This document shows, piece by piece, positions 9,799 through 18,298 of a stretch of DNA of 64,000 nucleotides. The translations under genes were made by a program, and so were the position numbers. The notes below the pieces were generated by a model. That model was given only the letters and a program-made list of their open reading frames with translations, had not been told where the DNA came from and did not search any database. The stretch is from NCBI GenBank assembly GCA_963925895.1, contig CAWUVH010000008.1, forward strand, positions 153,018 through 217,017. The letters run 5' to 3'. This stretch comes from Eutrophovita sp913057845 (GTDB lineage: Bacteria > Pseudomonadota > Gammaproteobacteria > Burkholderiales > Eutrophovitaceae). Position 1 is the stretch's first letter. The number at the start of each line of letters is the position of its first letter.

Positions 9799-9938
9799 GC
9801 TACTCTTTACTCCATAATGTTGATTACTGCCCGCTAGTCTATACGATTAAATGTATTTTATTGTGAATTGTAGTTAACAAGTTAAGTCAGTCGTGTACTC
9901 ATTCTTGCGGGCCTTAATAGTGGAATAAAAGGGATAAT

Positions 9939-10622
9939 ATGCAGCCAGTTTTACTGTTTGATGTTAATGAATCATTACTGGATCTCAAAACGCTTGAGCC
10001 ACATTTTAAAACGCATTTCGGAGATCAAATCATGGTGAGCGAATGGTTTGATCAGGTAATACAAACTGCTATGTTATCCGTGATTCTTGGATGGTCTCGC
10101 AATTTTTCGGAAGTCGGTCGCTCTGCTTTGGAAATGGTTGTGGAGCGCCACGATCTCTCACTATCAGAAAGTATGTTGAGTGATATTGTTGATGGAATGA
10201 GGAAGTTGCCACCACATGACGATGTCATTCCTGCACTCAAGAAACTTAAATCATTAAATTTTCGTATGGCTGCGTTGACCAACTCGCCGGTTGCTGTCGC
10301 TCAGGAGCAATTGGCGCACGCAGGATTAATTGACTTTTTCGAAACGGTTATTTCGGTAGAGGAAGTTAAGACGCTTAAGCCTGACCCAAAAGTCTATCGT
10401 TATGCGACTGAGAAAATGAAGGTTGATCCACAAAATGCCTATCTAATTGCTGCGCATGCATGGGATGTTGCAGGCGCAATGGCGATTGGTTGTAAGGGGG
10501 CATTAATCAAGCGGTTTGGTATTGCCTCCAACCCAATTGCGCCGATACCGACGATTAAAGCCGATAGTCTAACTTCGGTTGCCGATCTTATTTGTGACAC
10601 TTGTTGGTATAACGCGGACTAG
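9939..10622 (+). CDS. Type II haloacid dehalogenase-like HAD hydrolase
   Basis: A 227-aa HAD-superfamily protein of the (S)-2-haloacid dehalogenase subgroup. Motif I is LFDVNESLLD with nucleophile Asp8, followed by motif II LTNS, the KPDPKVY lysine segment and a HAWDVAGA motif, the last typical of the dehalogenase branch. Characterised enzymes hydrolyse 2-chloroacids to 2-hydroxyacids, but many members have other or unknown substrates. GGGAT precedes the ATG. It is followed after 11 bases by a glutathione transferase and then by another, forming a three-gene operon. A paralogue lies at 18992-19693. Confidence 0.86.
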   Translation: MQPVLLFDVNESLLDLKTLEPHFKTHFGDQIMVSEWFDQVIQTAMLSVILGWSRNFSEVGRSALEMVVERHDLSLSESMLSDIVDGMRKLPPHDDVIPALKKLKSLNFRMAALTNSPVAVAQEQLAHAGLIDFFETVISVEEVKTLKPDPKVYRYATEKMKVDPQNAYLIAAHAWDVAGAMAIGCKGALIKRFGIASNPIAPIPTIKADSLTSVADLICDTCWYNAD

Positions 10623-10633
10623 AGAGGGTAGAT

Positions 10634-11338
10634 GTGATTAAGTTATTTTATTGGCCAACTCCGAACGGACATAAAATTACGATGTTTTTAGAGGCGGCTG
10701 GTTTAGCGTATGAAATTGTTCCTATTAACATCAGTCGTGGGGAGCAGTTTGAGGAGTCGTTCTTAAAAATCGCCCCCAATAATCGTATGCCAGCGATTGT
10801 TGATGAAGAGCCGGTTGACGGAGGGAATCCCATTACTGTTTTTGAGTCCGGAGCTATTTTGCAGTATTTGGCGGAAAAGACGGATCAGTTTATTCCAAAT
10901 AATTTGCGTAAGAAAGTCCAAGTAATGGAGTGGTTATTCTGGCAAATGGGTGGTTTGGGTCCGATGGCAGGTCAGAATCACCATTTTGTATCTTACGCGC
11001 CAGAACCAATTCCCTATGCTATTGAGCGTTATGTTAATGAGACGGGGCGGCTATACGCGGTTTTAGATAAACAACTCAATGGGCGAGACTATATCGTGGA
11101 TGACTATTCCATCGCAGATATGGCTTGTTACCCGTGGGTGGTCTTGCATGAGCGTCAGAGACAGAACCTTGATGACTTTCCATCAATACAAAAGTGGTAT
11201 GAACGTGTGAGAGCTAAAGGGTCTGTGTCGAGAGCCTATGCGCGAGGAAAAGAAATCAGCCGAGGGCCAGTGGTCGATGATGAGGCAAAAAAATTCTTAT
11301 TCGGTCAAGGTTCTCATACAATTCAAGGGAAGGGTTAA
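10634..11338 (+). CDS. Glutathione transferase-family protein, YfcG/YghU-like
   Basis: A 234-aa glutathione transferase with N-terminal thioredoxin-like domain (IKLFYWPTPNGHKITMFLEA) and all-alpha C-terminal domain. The start WPTPNGHKI and the NNRMPAIVD cis-proline loop match the Nu-class YfcG/YghU group, which have glutathione-dependent disulfide reductase activity. I use GTG 10634, preceded by GAGAGGG; the ATG two bases upstream is immediately followed by a stop in its own frame. It sits between the HAD gene (11-base gap) and a second transferase (3-base gap). Confidence 0.88.
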   Translation: MIKLFYWPTPNGHKITMFLEAAGLAYEIVPINISRGEQFEESFLKIAPNNRMPAIVDEEPVDGGNPITVFESGAILQYLAEKTDQFIPNNLRKKVQVMEWLFWQMGGLGPMAGQNHHFVSYAPEPIPYAIERYVNETGRLYAVLDKQLNGRDYIVDDYSIADMACYPWVVLHERQRQNLDDFPSIQKWYERVRAKGSVSRAYARGKEISRGPVVDDEAKKFLFGQGSHTIQGKG

Positions 11339-11341
11339 TTC

Positions 11342-12043
11342 ATGATTCAGCTATTTGACTTGGCGTCGAAGTATCCTGAGGTTCGGTTCTCTCCATTTTG
11401 CTGGCGTATAAAATATGCTTTAGCGCATAAAGGTCTGATCTGGGATGAAATTCCGATTTGTTTTTCGCAAACAGATCAATTGCCCGTGCCAAATGACGGC
11501 AAGGTCCCAGTATTAGTCGATGGGAGTGAGGTTGTTATTGATTCGTGGGATATCGCACTTTTTCTTGATAAAAAATATCCACAACATGCTTTATTTGATA
11601 GCGACGAGTCCCGATCTCAATCTTTGTTTGTGAAGTGCTGGACAGAGACGGTGTTGCATTCGCTGATTTCTCGCATGGGTATTTTGGATTTTTTTGGTTT
11701 ACAGAAGGATGCGGATCAGAAGTATTTTCGAGAAAGTCGAGAGAGTCGCTTTGGCATTACTTTGGAAGAGTGGGGGGGTAACCCAGAAGCTGCGCGTATA
11801 GATTTTATAAAGGCGTTAGAGCCTCTGCGACAGACGCTTAGCCGACAAGCTTTCCTGGGTGGTAAGTGTCCTAATTTTTCAGACTATATTATGGTTGGTA
11901 TTTTTCAGTGGTTACGGTGCGGGTCTGGATTAACCATTTTTGACAAAGCAGATGATGTTTATGCGTATCAAGAAAGACTACTGGATTTGTTTGATGGCTT
12001 AGGCCGATCTGCCCCTGAATATCCTAAGGTAAACCGCGGATAA
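11342..12043 (+). CDS. Glutathione S-transferase N-terminal domain protein, beta-etherase (LigE)-like
   Basis: A 233-aa glutathione transferase-fold protein whose N-terminus (LFDLASKYPEVRFSPFCWRIK) resembles the LigE/LigP-type beta-etherase group more than classical transferases. That group cleaves beta-aryl ether bonds in lignin dimers with glutathione, though most relatives are uncharacterised. The N-terminal domain holds the VPVLVDG loop; the C-terminal half is helical. It overlaps nothing, starts three bases after the preceding transferase gene and ends just before convergent greB. Whether it is a true etherase is open; I assign the fold with good and the subgroup with moderate certainty. 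Confidence 0.82.
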   Translation: MIQLFDLASKYPEVRFSPFCWRIKYALAHKGLIWDEIPICFSQTDQLPVPNDGKVPVLVDGSEVVIDSWDIALFLDKKYPQHALFDSDESRSQSLFVKCWTETVLHSLISRMGILDFFGLQKDADQKYFRESRESRFGITLEEWGGNPEAARIDFIKALEPLRQTLSRQAFLGGKCPNFSDYIMVGIFQWLRCGSGLTIFDKADDVYAYQERLLDLFDGLGRSAPEYPKVNRG

Positions 12044-12052
12044 ATCAGTCCT

Positions 12053-12544
12053 TCAATCTATGGCGATACGTTTATATTGAATAGCCGTTATTTCTAGTTC
12101 TTCTCTTCCATTGGGTGTCTCTAGGTAGACCCGATCTCCTATGCGAGATTTCAACAATGATGTTGCGAGTGGGGAGATCCAACTGATCAACCCCTTTTTC
12201 GCGTCTGCTTCGTCAATGCCAACGATCGACACAGTTTTTTCATGAGCTTTCGATCTTCTAAAAGAAACTGTTGCACCAAAGAATACTTGCTCAGTTGCTT
12301 CTCGCTGCTCTGGGTCAATTGCTACGGCTGAATCTAATTTTTTTGTGAGGAGTCTTATTCGCTTATCAATTTCTCGCAACTTTCTTTTGCCATAGATATA
12401 GTCACCATTCTCTGATCGGTCTCCGTTGGAGGCTGCCCATGAAATGACTTTGACGAGTGCAGGACGCTCTAAGTCAATTAAACGTAAGGCCTCGTCTTTC
12501 AGTCGCTTCATTCCATCGGGTGTGATGTAGTTCTTTGTGGACAT
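12053..12544 (-). CDS. greB: Transcription elongation factor GreB
   Basis: A 163-aa Gre factor that stimulates cleavage of the nascent transcript in backtracked RNA polymerase. The N-terminal coiled coil carries the acidic tip sequence GDRSENGDY around residues 41-49, with the catalytic Asp/Glu pair, and the C-terminal FKBP-like domain is complete. The extra basic residues along the coiled coil and the ITPDGMKRL start fit GreB rather than GreA. Single gene, convergent with the transferase operon and divergent from the peroxiredoxin gene. Confidence 0.92.
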   Translation of the reverse strand: MSTKNYITPDGMKRLKDEALRLIDLERPALVKVISWAASNGDRSENGDYIYGKRKLREIDKRIRLLTKKLDSAVAIDPEQREATEQVFFGATVSFRRSKAHEKTVSIVGIDEADAKKGLISWISPLATSLLKSRIGDRVYLETPNGREELEITAIQYKRIAID

Positions 12545-12603
12545 TAAATGAAATTTTCTTGATCAAAAGTAAAACGGTATCGGCTGGCATTTTCAGAAAA
12601 GCC

Positions 12604-12665
12604 ACTGAGACTTGCATATTGGCGTCTGCCTAATCTGTCTCAGTCAGATATTGTAATAGTATAAT
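12604..12665 (+). promoter_or_regulatory. Candidate promoter and inverted repeat upstream of peroxiredoxin
   Basis: A perfect -10 hexamer TATAAT lies at 12660-12665, 59 bases upstream of the peroxiredoxin ATG; the -35 region 17 bases earlier (GTCTCA) is a poor match. An 8-bp inverted repeat, ACTGAGAC at 12604-12611 and GTCTCAGT at 12637-12644, overlaps the -35 position, so an activator or repressor site is possible. Such a spaced repeat could also occur by chance in a 180-base gap. Confidence 0.35.
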
Positions 12666-12724
12666 TCTGGTTGCAAGTTAAAAAGTAAGCTTATTCTCAA
12701 ATGAAATATTAATTAGGATTAAAT

Positions 12725-13228
12725 ATGACTATCAAAGTTGGTGACCACGTTCCGGACTGTACGCTGCGCGAGTTTATTAATGAGGAAACAGAAGGATGCA
12801 GTATCGGACCGAACGCATTCAAGTTGTCTGAGCTTGTGAAGGGTAAGCGCATTGCTTTATTCGCACTGCCAGGTGCTTACACACCGACCTGTTCGGCAAA
12901 GCACTTACCCGGTTACGTTGAAAAAGCAGCGGAACTTAAGCAGAAGATTGATGAAATCTGGTGCGTGTCTGTCAATGATGCCTTTGTTATGGGCGCTTGG
13001 GGACGGGAAAATAATGCGACAGGTGCTGTTCGCATGATGGCAGATGGCAGTGCTGAATTTACTAAGGCGGTAGGAATGGATCTTGATCTGAATGCTGGAG
13101 GAATGGGCGTGCGTTCTAAGCGTTACTCGATGCTGATTGATGACGGAGTGGTCAAAGCAGTTAATGTTGAAGAGGCTCCTGGCGGTATGGAAGTTAGTGA
13201 TGCCGAAACTATGTTAAAGCTAGTTTAA
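12725..13228 (+). CDS. Peroxiredoxin, Prx5/hybrid type
   Basis: A 167-aa thiol peroxidase of the AhpC/TSA superfamily, Prx5 subgroup, which reduces hydrogen peroxide and organic hydroperoxides. The peroxidatic Cys56 lies in PGAYTPTCSAKHLPGY, the subgroup signature. No C-terminal glutaredoxin domain is fused, so the reductant (glutathione/glutaredoxin or thioredoxin) is external; the nearby glutathione reductase and transferases fit a glutathione route. Start ATG 12725 follows an AGGAT ribosome site. It stands alone between greB and the hydrolase gene. Confidence 0.92.
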   Translation: MTIKVGDHVPDCTLREFINEETEGCSIGPNAFKLSELVKGKRIALFALPGAYTPTCSAKHLPGYVEKAAELKQKIDEIWCVSVNDAFVMGAWGRENNATGAVRMMADGSAEFTKAVGMDLDLNAGGMGVRSKRYSMLIDDGVVKAVNVEEAPGGMEVSDAETMLKLV

Positions 13229-13254
13229 GTCGTAAATTTAAACGACTGTATTTT
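13228..13254 (+). terminator. Possible weak terminator after peroxiredoxin
   Basis: Six-base arms AGTCGT (13228-13233) and ACGACT (13242-13247) flank an A/T loop and are followed by GTATTTT. The stem is short and the U run interrupted, so termination would be weak. Confidence 0.3.
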
Positions 13255-13277
13255 CATCATGTGCTGATCGTTAGTGA

Positions 13278-14075
13278 TTAAAATTTGACTAAAAAGCTCT
13301 TCAGGCATTCCGTGACCTGATTGGGCTGTTCAGCCATGATGGAGTGCCCGGTGCCTGGCAGGACTTTGACTAGGCTGCCAGGTAGCGCATCTCTCAAGCT
13401 TTGAGTGCGGGACGCAGGGGTCATTTTGTCCTGAGACCCTAAAAGTAAAATACTTGGGCACTTGATTTTTTGAGCTGAAGATATACCCTTATCGTACGTG
13501 TTGCATGCGACGAAATCCGCATGTAAAACGCCTGGCTGTGTTCGATTCATTAGCTTGAGGCTTATCCCTTGCATTGATAGGCCCGGGATATCATTTTTCC
13601 CTAGCTTTGCTCGTCCACTAAATGAATATTGGTTCACAAGTTGGTAGGCGACTTTGGGATTATTTTTGGCTGTCTCCAATAACTGGTCTGAAACAGGCAT
13701 GGGGACGTTGATGCCCACCAGTGCGATTTGATTGGCAAGGCTGTTTGTTCTCGAAGCAAGTTCAAGGCCGATTAATGATCCCATGCTGTGTCCAACGAGT
13801 GCCAGTTGCTCTAAGTTCAGTATTTTGGTGCATTTTTCAACCCAATCGGCTAGTGCGCTGATGCTATTCAGTGGAAGTCCTTTGCTTTGACCATGTCCGG
13901 GCAGGTCAATAGCTAGCGCATTCCAACCATGCGTTGAAAAATATCGGCACTGCGTATTCCACACGCTATGATCATTTGCTGCGCCGTGAATGAACAAGAC
14001 GGAGGGTTGATCATGGTGTATCTCTCGGGCTGCCGTGTAGATAAAGGTGTCTTGATTATCGATAGTAATGAACAT
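13278..14075 (-). CDS. Alpha/beta hydrolase
   Basis: A 265-aa alpha/beta-hydrolase fold protein, cytoplasmic (no signal peptide). The oxyanion region is FIHGAAND, the nucleophile Ser97 sits in LVGHSMGS, the acid is in GSQDKMTPA and the His in GTGHSIMAEQP. Related enzymes include esterases, C-C bond hydrolases and lipase-like proteins; substrate not predictable. It begins 14 bases after the metY stop, so it belongs to the same minus-strand transcript, though no functional tie to sulfur assimilation is evident. Confidence 0.88.
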   Translation of the reverse strand: MFITIDNQDTFIYTAAREIHHDQPSVLFIHGAANDHSVWNTQCRYFSTHGWNALAIDLPGHGQSKGLPLNSISALADWVEKCTKILNLEQLALVGHSMGSLIGLELASRTNSLANQIALVGINVPMPVSDQLLETAKNNPKVAYQLVNQYSFSGRAKLGKNDIPGLSMQGISLKLMNRTQPGVLHADFVACNTYDKGISSAQKIKCPSILLLGSQDKMTPASRTQSLRDALPGSLVKVLPGTGHSIMAEQPNQVTECLKSFLVKF

Positions 14076-14089
14076 GATGACTGTGTCCT

Positions 14090-15376
14090 CTATCGAGATT
14101 TGAGTGCCTGTTTGAGGTCACTCAATAGGTCATCTATATTTTCCAAACCAATAGAAAGTCGGACTGTTCCGGGGGTAATCCCAGCTGCTAATAAATCTTC
14201 GTCACTCATGCGGAAATGTGTTGTTGATGCGGGATGTATTACGAGTGATTTGGCATCTCCGACGTTGGCTAAATGAGAGAATATTTTGAGTCGTTCGATA
14301 AATCGCTGGCCAGCCTCTCGACCATCTTTTAGTTCGAAGGTAAATACCGCCCCACAGCCTTTGGGCAGGAGCGTTTTCGCGAGTTCGTGGTCGGTGTGTT
14401 CGGGTAATTCTGGATAAATGACTTGTCTGACTGATTCATGATCCTGGAGAAACGCGACGACTGCACGAGTGTTTTCCATGTGTCTTTGCATGCGGGGACC
14501 TAGTGTTTCCACTCCTTGCATGATTTGAAATGCATTCATTGGGCTCATGCAGGCACCAAAATCACGTAAACCCTCACGTCTGGCTCTGAGCAAGAAGGCC
14601 GCTACTGGAGACTCATCCGTGAATACCATGTTATGAAACCCGGTGTAGGGTTGTGTCAAAGTTGGAAATTTGTCGCTCTGAGTCCAGTCAAACTCGCCAC
14701 CATCAATAAGCAGTCCTCCAATCGCTACGCCATGCCCTCCTAAGAACTTAGTTGCAGAATGCATAATTAGATCTGCACCGAGTGCAAATGGATTGACCAA
14801 ATAGGGTGTTGTAAATGTTGAATCGACCATTAGGGGTAGTTGGTGTTGATGCGCCAATTCGGAGATCGCGGGAATATTAAGGACATCTAACCCTGGATTG
14901 CCTAAGGTCTCACTAAAGATCAGTCGTGTCTCAGGTTTTATTGCGGCCGCTACGGTGTCGTAGTCACGAAAATTCACAAAAGTAGTTTCAATCCCGAACC
15001 TCGGCATGGTGTATTGGAGCAGGTTATGTGACCCACCATAGAGAGACCTGGACGCGACAATGTGACTTCCTTGACCCATCAAAGTGGTAATGGCCAGGTG
15101 CAAGGCCGCCTGCCCACTAGCGGTCGCAATGGCGCCGACCCCACCTTCCATCGCACTAATACGCTCTTCTAGTACGGCGGTGGTTGGGTTTGAAATTCTT
15201 GAGTAGACGTGCCCACCACGTTCCATATTGAATAGTGAGGCTGCGGTATCCGTATCTGGGAAGACATAGGAAGTTGTGAAATGAATAGGTTGAGCTCTGG
15301 ACCCATATTCGCTATCTGGCTCCTGTCCTGCGTGTAGCCCAAGAGTTTCTAATTTGAAATCGTGAGGGTTTGACAT
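14090..15376 (-). CDS. metY: O-acetylhomoserine aminocarboxypropyltransferase (sulfhydrylase)
   Basis: PLP enzyme of the Cys/Met metabolism family (428 aa) joining O-acetylhomoserine with sulfide or methanethiol to give homocysteine or methionine. Schiff-base Lys210 is in MHSATKFLGGHG; the N-terminal ETLGLHAGQEPD and HVYSRISNPT motifs are those of MetY. The length is right for MetY and longer than MetB/MetC (about 380). It is first in a two-gene run with the alpha/beta hydrolase. The 69-base gap to the upstream small gene is too short for a SAM riboswitch, and none is visible. Confidence 0.93.
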   Translation of the reverse strand: MSNPHDFKLETLGLHAGQEPDSEYGSRAQPIHFTTSYVFPDTDTAASLFNMERGGHVYSRISNPTTAVLEERISAMEGGVGAIATASGQAALHLAITTLMGQGSHIVASRSLYGGSHNLLQYTMPRFGIETTFVNFRDYDTVAAAIKPETRLIFSETLGNPGLDVLNIPAISELAHQHQLPLMVDSTFTTPYLVNPFALGADLIMHSATKFLGGHGVAIGGLLIDGGEFDWTQSDKFPTLTQPYTGFHNMVFTDESPVAAFLLRARREGLRDFGACMSPMNAFQIMQGVETLGPRMQRHMENTRAVVAFLQDHESVRQVIYPELPEHTDHELAKTLLPKGCGAVFTFELKDGREAGQRFIERLKIFSHLANVGDAKSLVIHPASTTHFRMSDEDLLAAGITPGTVRLSIGLENIDDLLSDLKQALKSR

Positions 15377-15445
15377 TGTTAGGATCTTAATAAGGTTGTT
15401 TACAAGATTAGGCGCTACCCACTCGAGTAACGTTGTGACTGATTG

Positions 15446-15781
15446 TTATTCAGTCGGTTCGTCACGACCTTTTTTACAATCACTACGAAAAACATTGCCA
15501 GCGCTTTCAACATTCCAATTTCTACCGTAGTTACCAAAAACATAGTCAAGCACAACAGATAAATTCTTTTTTTCAACGGGGTCGGCGAACGTTCTCGCGT
15601 CTAAGCGCGCCATTGCTTCCTCGTAGGTGGCAAGTTCTTCTTTCCTCCATCCCATCGCCTCAGAGGCAAATTCGCCAATATCATCGCAGGTCATTGTTCC
15701 GAGAGGATAGGGGGCGGCTGATGCGGGTTGAATCAAAAATAAACCAATAAGACTCAGTAATAAGGGAACTTTATTTTGCAT
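15446..15781 (-). CDS. Small exported protein of unknown function
   Basis: I do not recognise this 111-aa protein. It has a clear signal peptide (MQNKVPLLLSLIGLFLIQPASA, cut near residue 22-23) and a mature part of about 88 residues with two cysteines (in MTCDDIGEF and FRSDCKKG) that could form a disulfide. The composition is charged and probably helical. It lies alone upstream of metY on the same strand, with 69 bases between them, and is divergent from the HEAT/TPR gene. The mature N-terminus around TCDDIGEFA resembles small periplasmic proteins annotated only as hypothetical. Confidence 0.72.
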   Translation of the reverse strand: MQNKVPLLLSLIGLFLIQPASAAPYPLGTMTCDDIGEFASEAMGWRKEELATYEEAMARLDARTFADPVEKKNLSVVLDYVFGNYGRNWNVESAGNVFRSDCKKGRDEPTE

Positions 15782-15947
15782 AAAATGGACCTAGAACATG
15801 GAACATTAATCTTGACTGATAAGTATACTCAAAAGACACCTCTTAAAAAGAACCCAATTCAAAGAGTTATTAAATTTTAAGATGCAGTGTTATGACTTAT
15901 AAGTTATCGTTTATGCCTCATCATACTTTCTATTCGTAAGAGTTACC

Positions 15948-16607
15948 GTGGATATGAGTCATTATTTTAGATCTTTACTGATTATTGGATTGTTTCTATT
16001 TTCGTTCCCCTTAGTGCTGGCAGAGGACTGGGGCTCTAGATCTGATCGGGAACAATCGCTCGAGCAACTTAAAGACTTTGATGCTTCTGTAAGGCGCAGT
16101 GCCCTTGCCCTGTTGGCTGATACAGGGATGATTGAAGATGTGCCTCATATGCTTCGACTGTTGAGAGACGATGATTCCGCTGTGCGCAGCATGGCTGACC
16201 AGGCCATTACCGGCCTTTGGCTTCGGTTGGATAACTTGTCCGCAAAGAGGTTGTTTGTGAAGGCGACACTTGCGTTGCAAAATGGCAATAACAAAGAGGC
16301 CATTGGATTCTTAGATTCAGTCATTGAGGCGGAACCATCTTTTTCTGAAGCTTGGAACAAACGCGGAGATGCTTGGCTGAATGCAGGTGATATTGATCAT
16401 GCGCTGGCAGATTATGAGGTCGCGCTCCAACTTAATCCCTATCATTACGGCGTCATGCAAAGCTGTGCAAGCATTTGGATGGAGCGCTCCAATGCGAGAA
16501 ATGCGTACAACTATCTTTCCCAAGCTATGGCGATAAACCCTAATTTGGATTACCTAATACCTGTCATCGTGGATCTAGAGGCACGGCTCGAAAACGACAG
16601 GATTTGA
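15948..16607 (+). CDS. Exported HEAT-like/TPR-repeat protein
   Basis: A 219-aa protein with an N-terminal signal sequence (hydrophobic residues 8-25, cleavage near VLA), then a HEAT-like repeat pair (about residues 38-95: DASVRRSALALLAD and DSAVRSMADQAI), then TPR units (about 105-200, AWNKRGDAWLNAGDIDHALADYEVALQLNP). It probably acts as a periplasmic protein-binding scaffold. Start: GTG 15948 with in-frame ATG 15954; either is possible. It is followed after 13 bases by queG, so the two are co-transcribed, without an evident functional reason. Confidence 0.82.
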   Translation: MDMSHYFRSLLIIGLFLFSFPLVLAEDWGSRSDREQSLEQLKDFDASVRRSALALLADTGMIEDVPHMLRLLRDDDSAVRSMADQAITGLWLRLDNLSAKRLFVKATLALQNGNNKEAIGFLDSVIEAEPSFSEAWNKRGDAWLNAGDIDHALADYEVALQLNPYHYGVMQSCASIWMERSNARNAYNYLSQAMAINPNLDYLIPVIVDLEARLENDRI

Positions 16608-16620
16608 TGGTAGCTTCCTC

Positions 16621-17706
16621 ATGTCAAGCGTCATGAGTATCTCTGTTTCATCCGATTCGGATCTTGGTCAGTTAACGTCTAAGATACGCAGCATCGCTCG
16701 TGAGCAAGGTTTCGATGACATGCGGGTAACGGATTGTGATTTATCAGAAGCTGCTCCACGGTTACAAGAATGGCTCGATAAGGGTTATGCGGGTGATATG
16801 GACTACATCGGCAATCGGCTCGAGATGAAAATTGATCCAGATAAGCTTGTCAGTGGCGTGAAGCGCATTATCAGTTTGAGGATGAATTATTTTCAGTTTC
16901 GAAATGAAAGTATGGAAGGATTTAATTTTCTAAATGCTCCCGATAAGGGGTTTATTTCCAGTTACGCATTAGGTCGTGACTACCACAAGGTCATCCGAGG
17001 GCGCTTAGAAAAAGTTGCGCAAAACGTTCAGTCGATTATTGGTGCGTTCGGCTATCGTGTATTTACTGACAGCGCACCTGTGATGGAAGTGGAATTGGCG
17101 ACAAAATCAGGGTTGGGTTGGCGCGGTAAACACACACTGTTGATCAATAAAAATGCTGGATCATGGTTTTTTCTGGGGGAGATTTACACTGATTTAGATT
17201 TGCCGTTAGATAGTCCTGCGAATGAACATTGCGGAACATGCAGCCGATGTATTGATATTTGTCCCACAAAAGCCATCCTTGGCCCTTATAAGCTGGATGC
17301 GCGAAGGTGCATCTCCTATCTGACGATCGAACACCGAGGAAGTATCCCGAAAGAATTCAGAAAGTTATTGGGTAATCGTATTTACGGTTGTGATGACTGT
17401 CAGGTGGTGTGTCCATGGAATAAATATGCGTCGGTTACAGCCGTTCCAGACTTTAATGTCAGAAAATCCTTAGATGGCGAAACTTTAGTGACGCTATTTT
17501 CATGGAGTGAATCTGAATTTTATCGATATACGGAGGGGAGTCCGATTCGTCGTATTGGTTACGAACGATGGCTGCGTAACTTGGCTTGCGCGCTTGGAAA
17601 CGCACCTACCACACCGGAAATCATTCGTTCGCTTGAGTTAAGAAAATCATATGAATCGGAATTGGTTAGAGAGCATGTAGTTTGGGCTTTAGATGAACAT
17701 CTCTAA
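16621..17706 (+). CDS. queG: Epoxyqueuosine reductase
   Basis: Cobalamin- and [4Fe-4S]-dependent enzyme making queuosine from epoxyqueuosine in tRNA wobble positions. The N-terminal domain includes the WLDKGYAGDMDYI signature; the ferredoxin-like part has CGTCSRCIDICPTKAI and CDDCQVVCPWNK, two cluster motifs as expected for QueG. The length of 361 aa is normal. ATG 16621 is used; ATG 16633 is an alternative. It lies 13 bases downstream of the HEAT/TPR gene. Confidence 0.94.
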   Translation: MSSVMSISVSSDSDLGQLTSKIRSIAREQGFDDMRVTDCDLSEAAPRLQEWLDKGYAGDMDYIGNRLEMKIDPDKLVSGVKRIISLRMNYFQFRNESMEGFNFLNAPDKGFISSYALGRDYHKVIRGRLEKVAQNVQSIIGAFGYRVFTDSAPVMEVELATKSGLGWRGKHTLLINKNAGSWFFLGEIYTDLDLPLDSPANEHCGTCSRCIDICPTKAILGPYKLDARRCISYLTIEHRGSIPKEFRKLLGNRIYGCDDCQVVCPWNKYASVTAVPDFNVRKSLDGETLVTLFSWSESEFYRYTEGSPIRRIGYERWLRNLACALGNAPTTPEIIRSLELRKSYESELVREHVVWALDEHL

Positions 17707-17805
17707 TCATTTGTTCTAATATTGGTGTACCGTTCAAACGGTAACGATCAGCAGCAATTTTTTTGTCTACTTGTCTATAAATGCGGCGTGTCTTCTAGGA
17801 GAAAT

Positions 17806-18255
17806 ATGATGAAACGTTATTTTTTTGGCTTCACAGGTTTATTACTTCTTATAGTCGTTAATGCGGCATCTGCTCAATCTGTTGAAAAGGCAATCAAATA
17901 TCGCCAAGGTGCTTTCTCGGTGATGGGTTGGAATTTTGGAGTGATCGTAGATATGATTAAAGGAAAGCGACAGTATAATCAGTCTGATGTCGCACGCAGG
18001 GCGCAAGTCATTGCTGATGTTAGTCGGGTCCCCCTCGAGGGTTTTGTTACTGTGTCTCACGCAGGGTCTACTAAAGCTAGGCCCGAAATTTGGACAAATT
18101 ATGCTGACTTCAAGAAGAAAATGAAGCTGATGCAAGACGCGGCCGATCTTCTAGCGACGACCAGCCTCTCGGGCGACTATGACGCTACGAAGCGGGCCGT
18201 CTCGGTGCTTGGCAAAACGTGTAAGTCTTGTCACGACGACTATCGGAAAAAGTAA
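17806..18255 (+). CDS. Cytochrome c' (class II c-type cytochrome)
   Basis: A 149-aa periplasmic four-helix-bundle cytochrome with its single heme site CKSCH near the C-terminus (Cys139, Cys142, His143), the class II arrangement. A signal peptide (MMKRYFFGFTGLLLLIVVNA then ASA) supports the start at ATG 17806 with AGGAGA seven bases upstream; the longer open frame from 17722 would put 28 residues before the signal peptide. Cytochromes c' bind NO or CO and may protect against nitrosative stress. It is convergent with a b-type cytochrome gene, 43 bases away, a partnership often seen for this family. Confidence 0.9.
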   Translation: MMKRYFFGFTGLLLLIVVNAASAQSVEKAIKYRQGAFSVMGWNFGVIVDMIKGKRQYNQSDVARRAQVIADVSRVPLEGFVTVSHAGSTKARPEIWTNYADFKKKMKLMQDAADLLATTSLSGDYDATKRAVSVLGKTCKSCHDDYRKK

Positions 18256-18298
18256 ACCAATCAATCTTTATGCCTGCTGCAATCAAGGAGTCGTTGCT

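Noticed and set aside
15377..15445. SAM riboswitch upstream of metY
   Set aside because: The gap is only 69 bases and shows no fitting helices.
17722..17805. N-terminal extension of cytochrome c'
   Set aside because: It would place 28 residues before the signal peptide; ATG 17806 has AGGAGA upstream.
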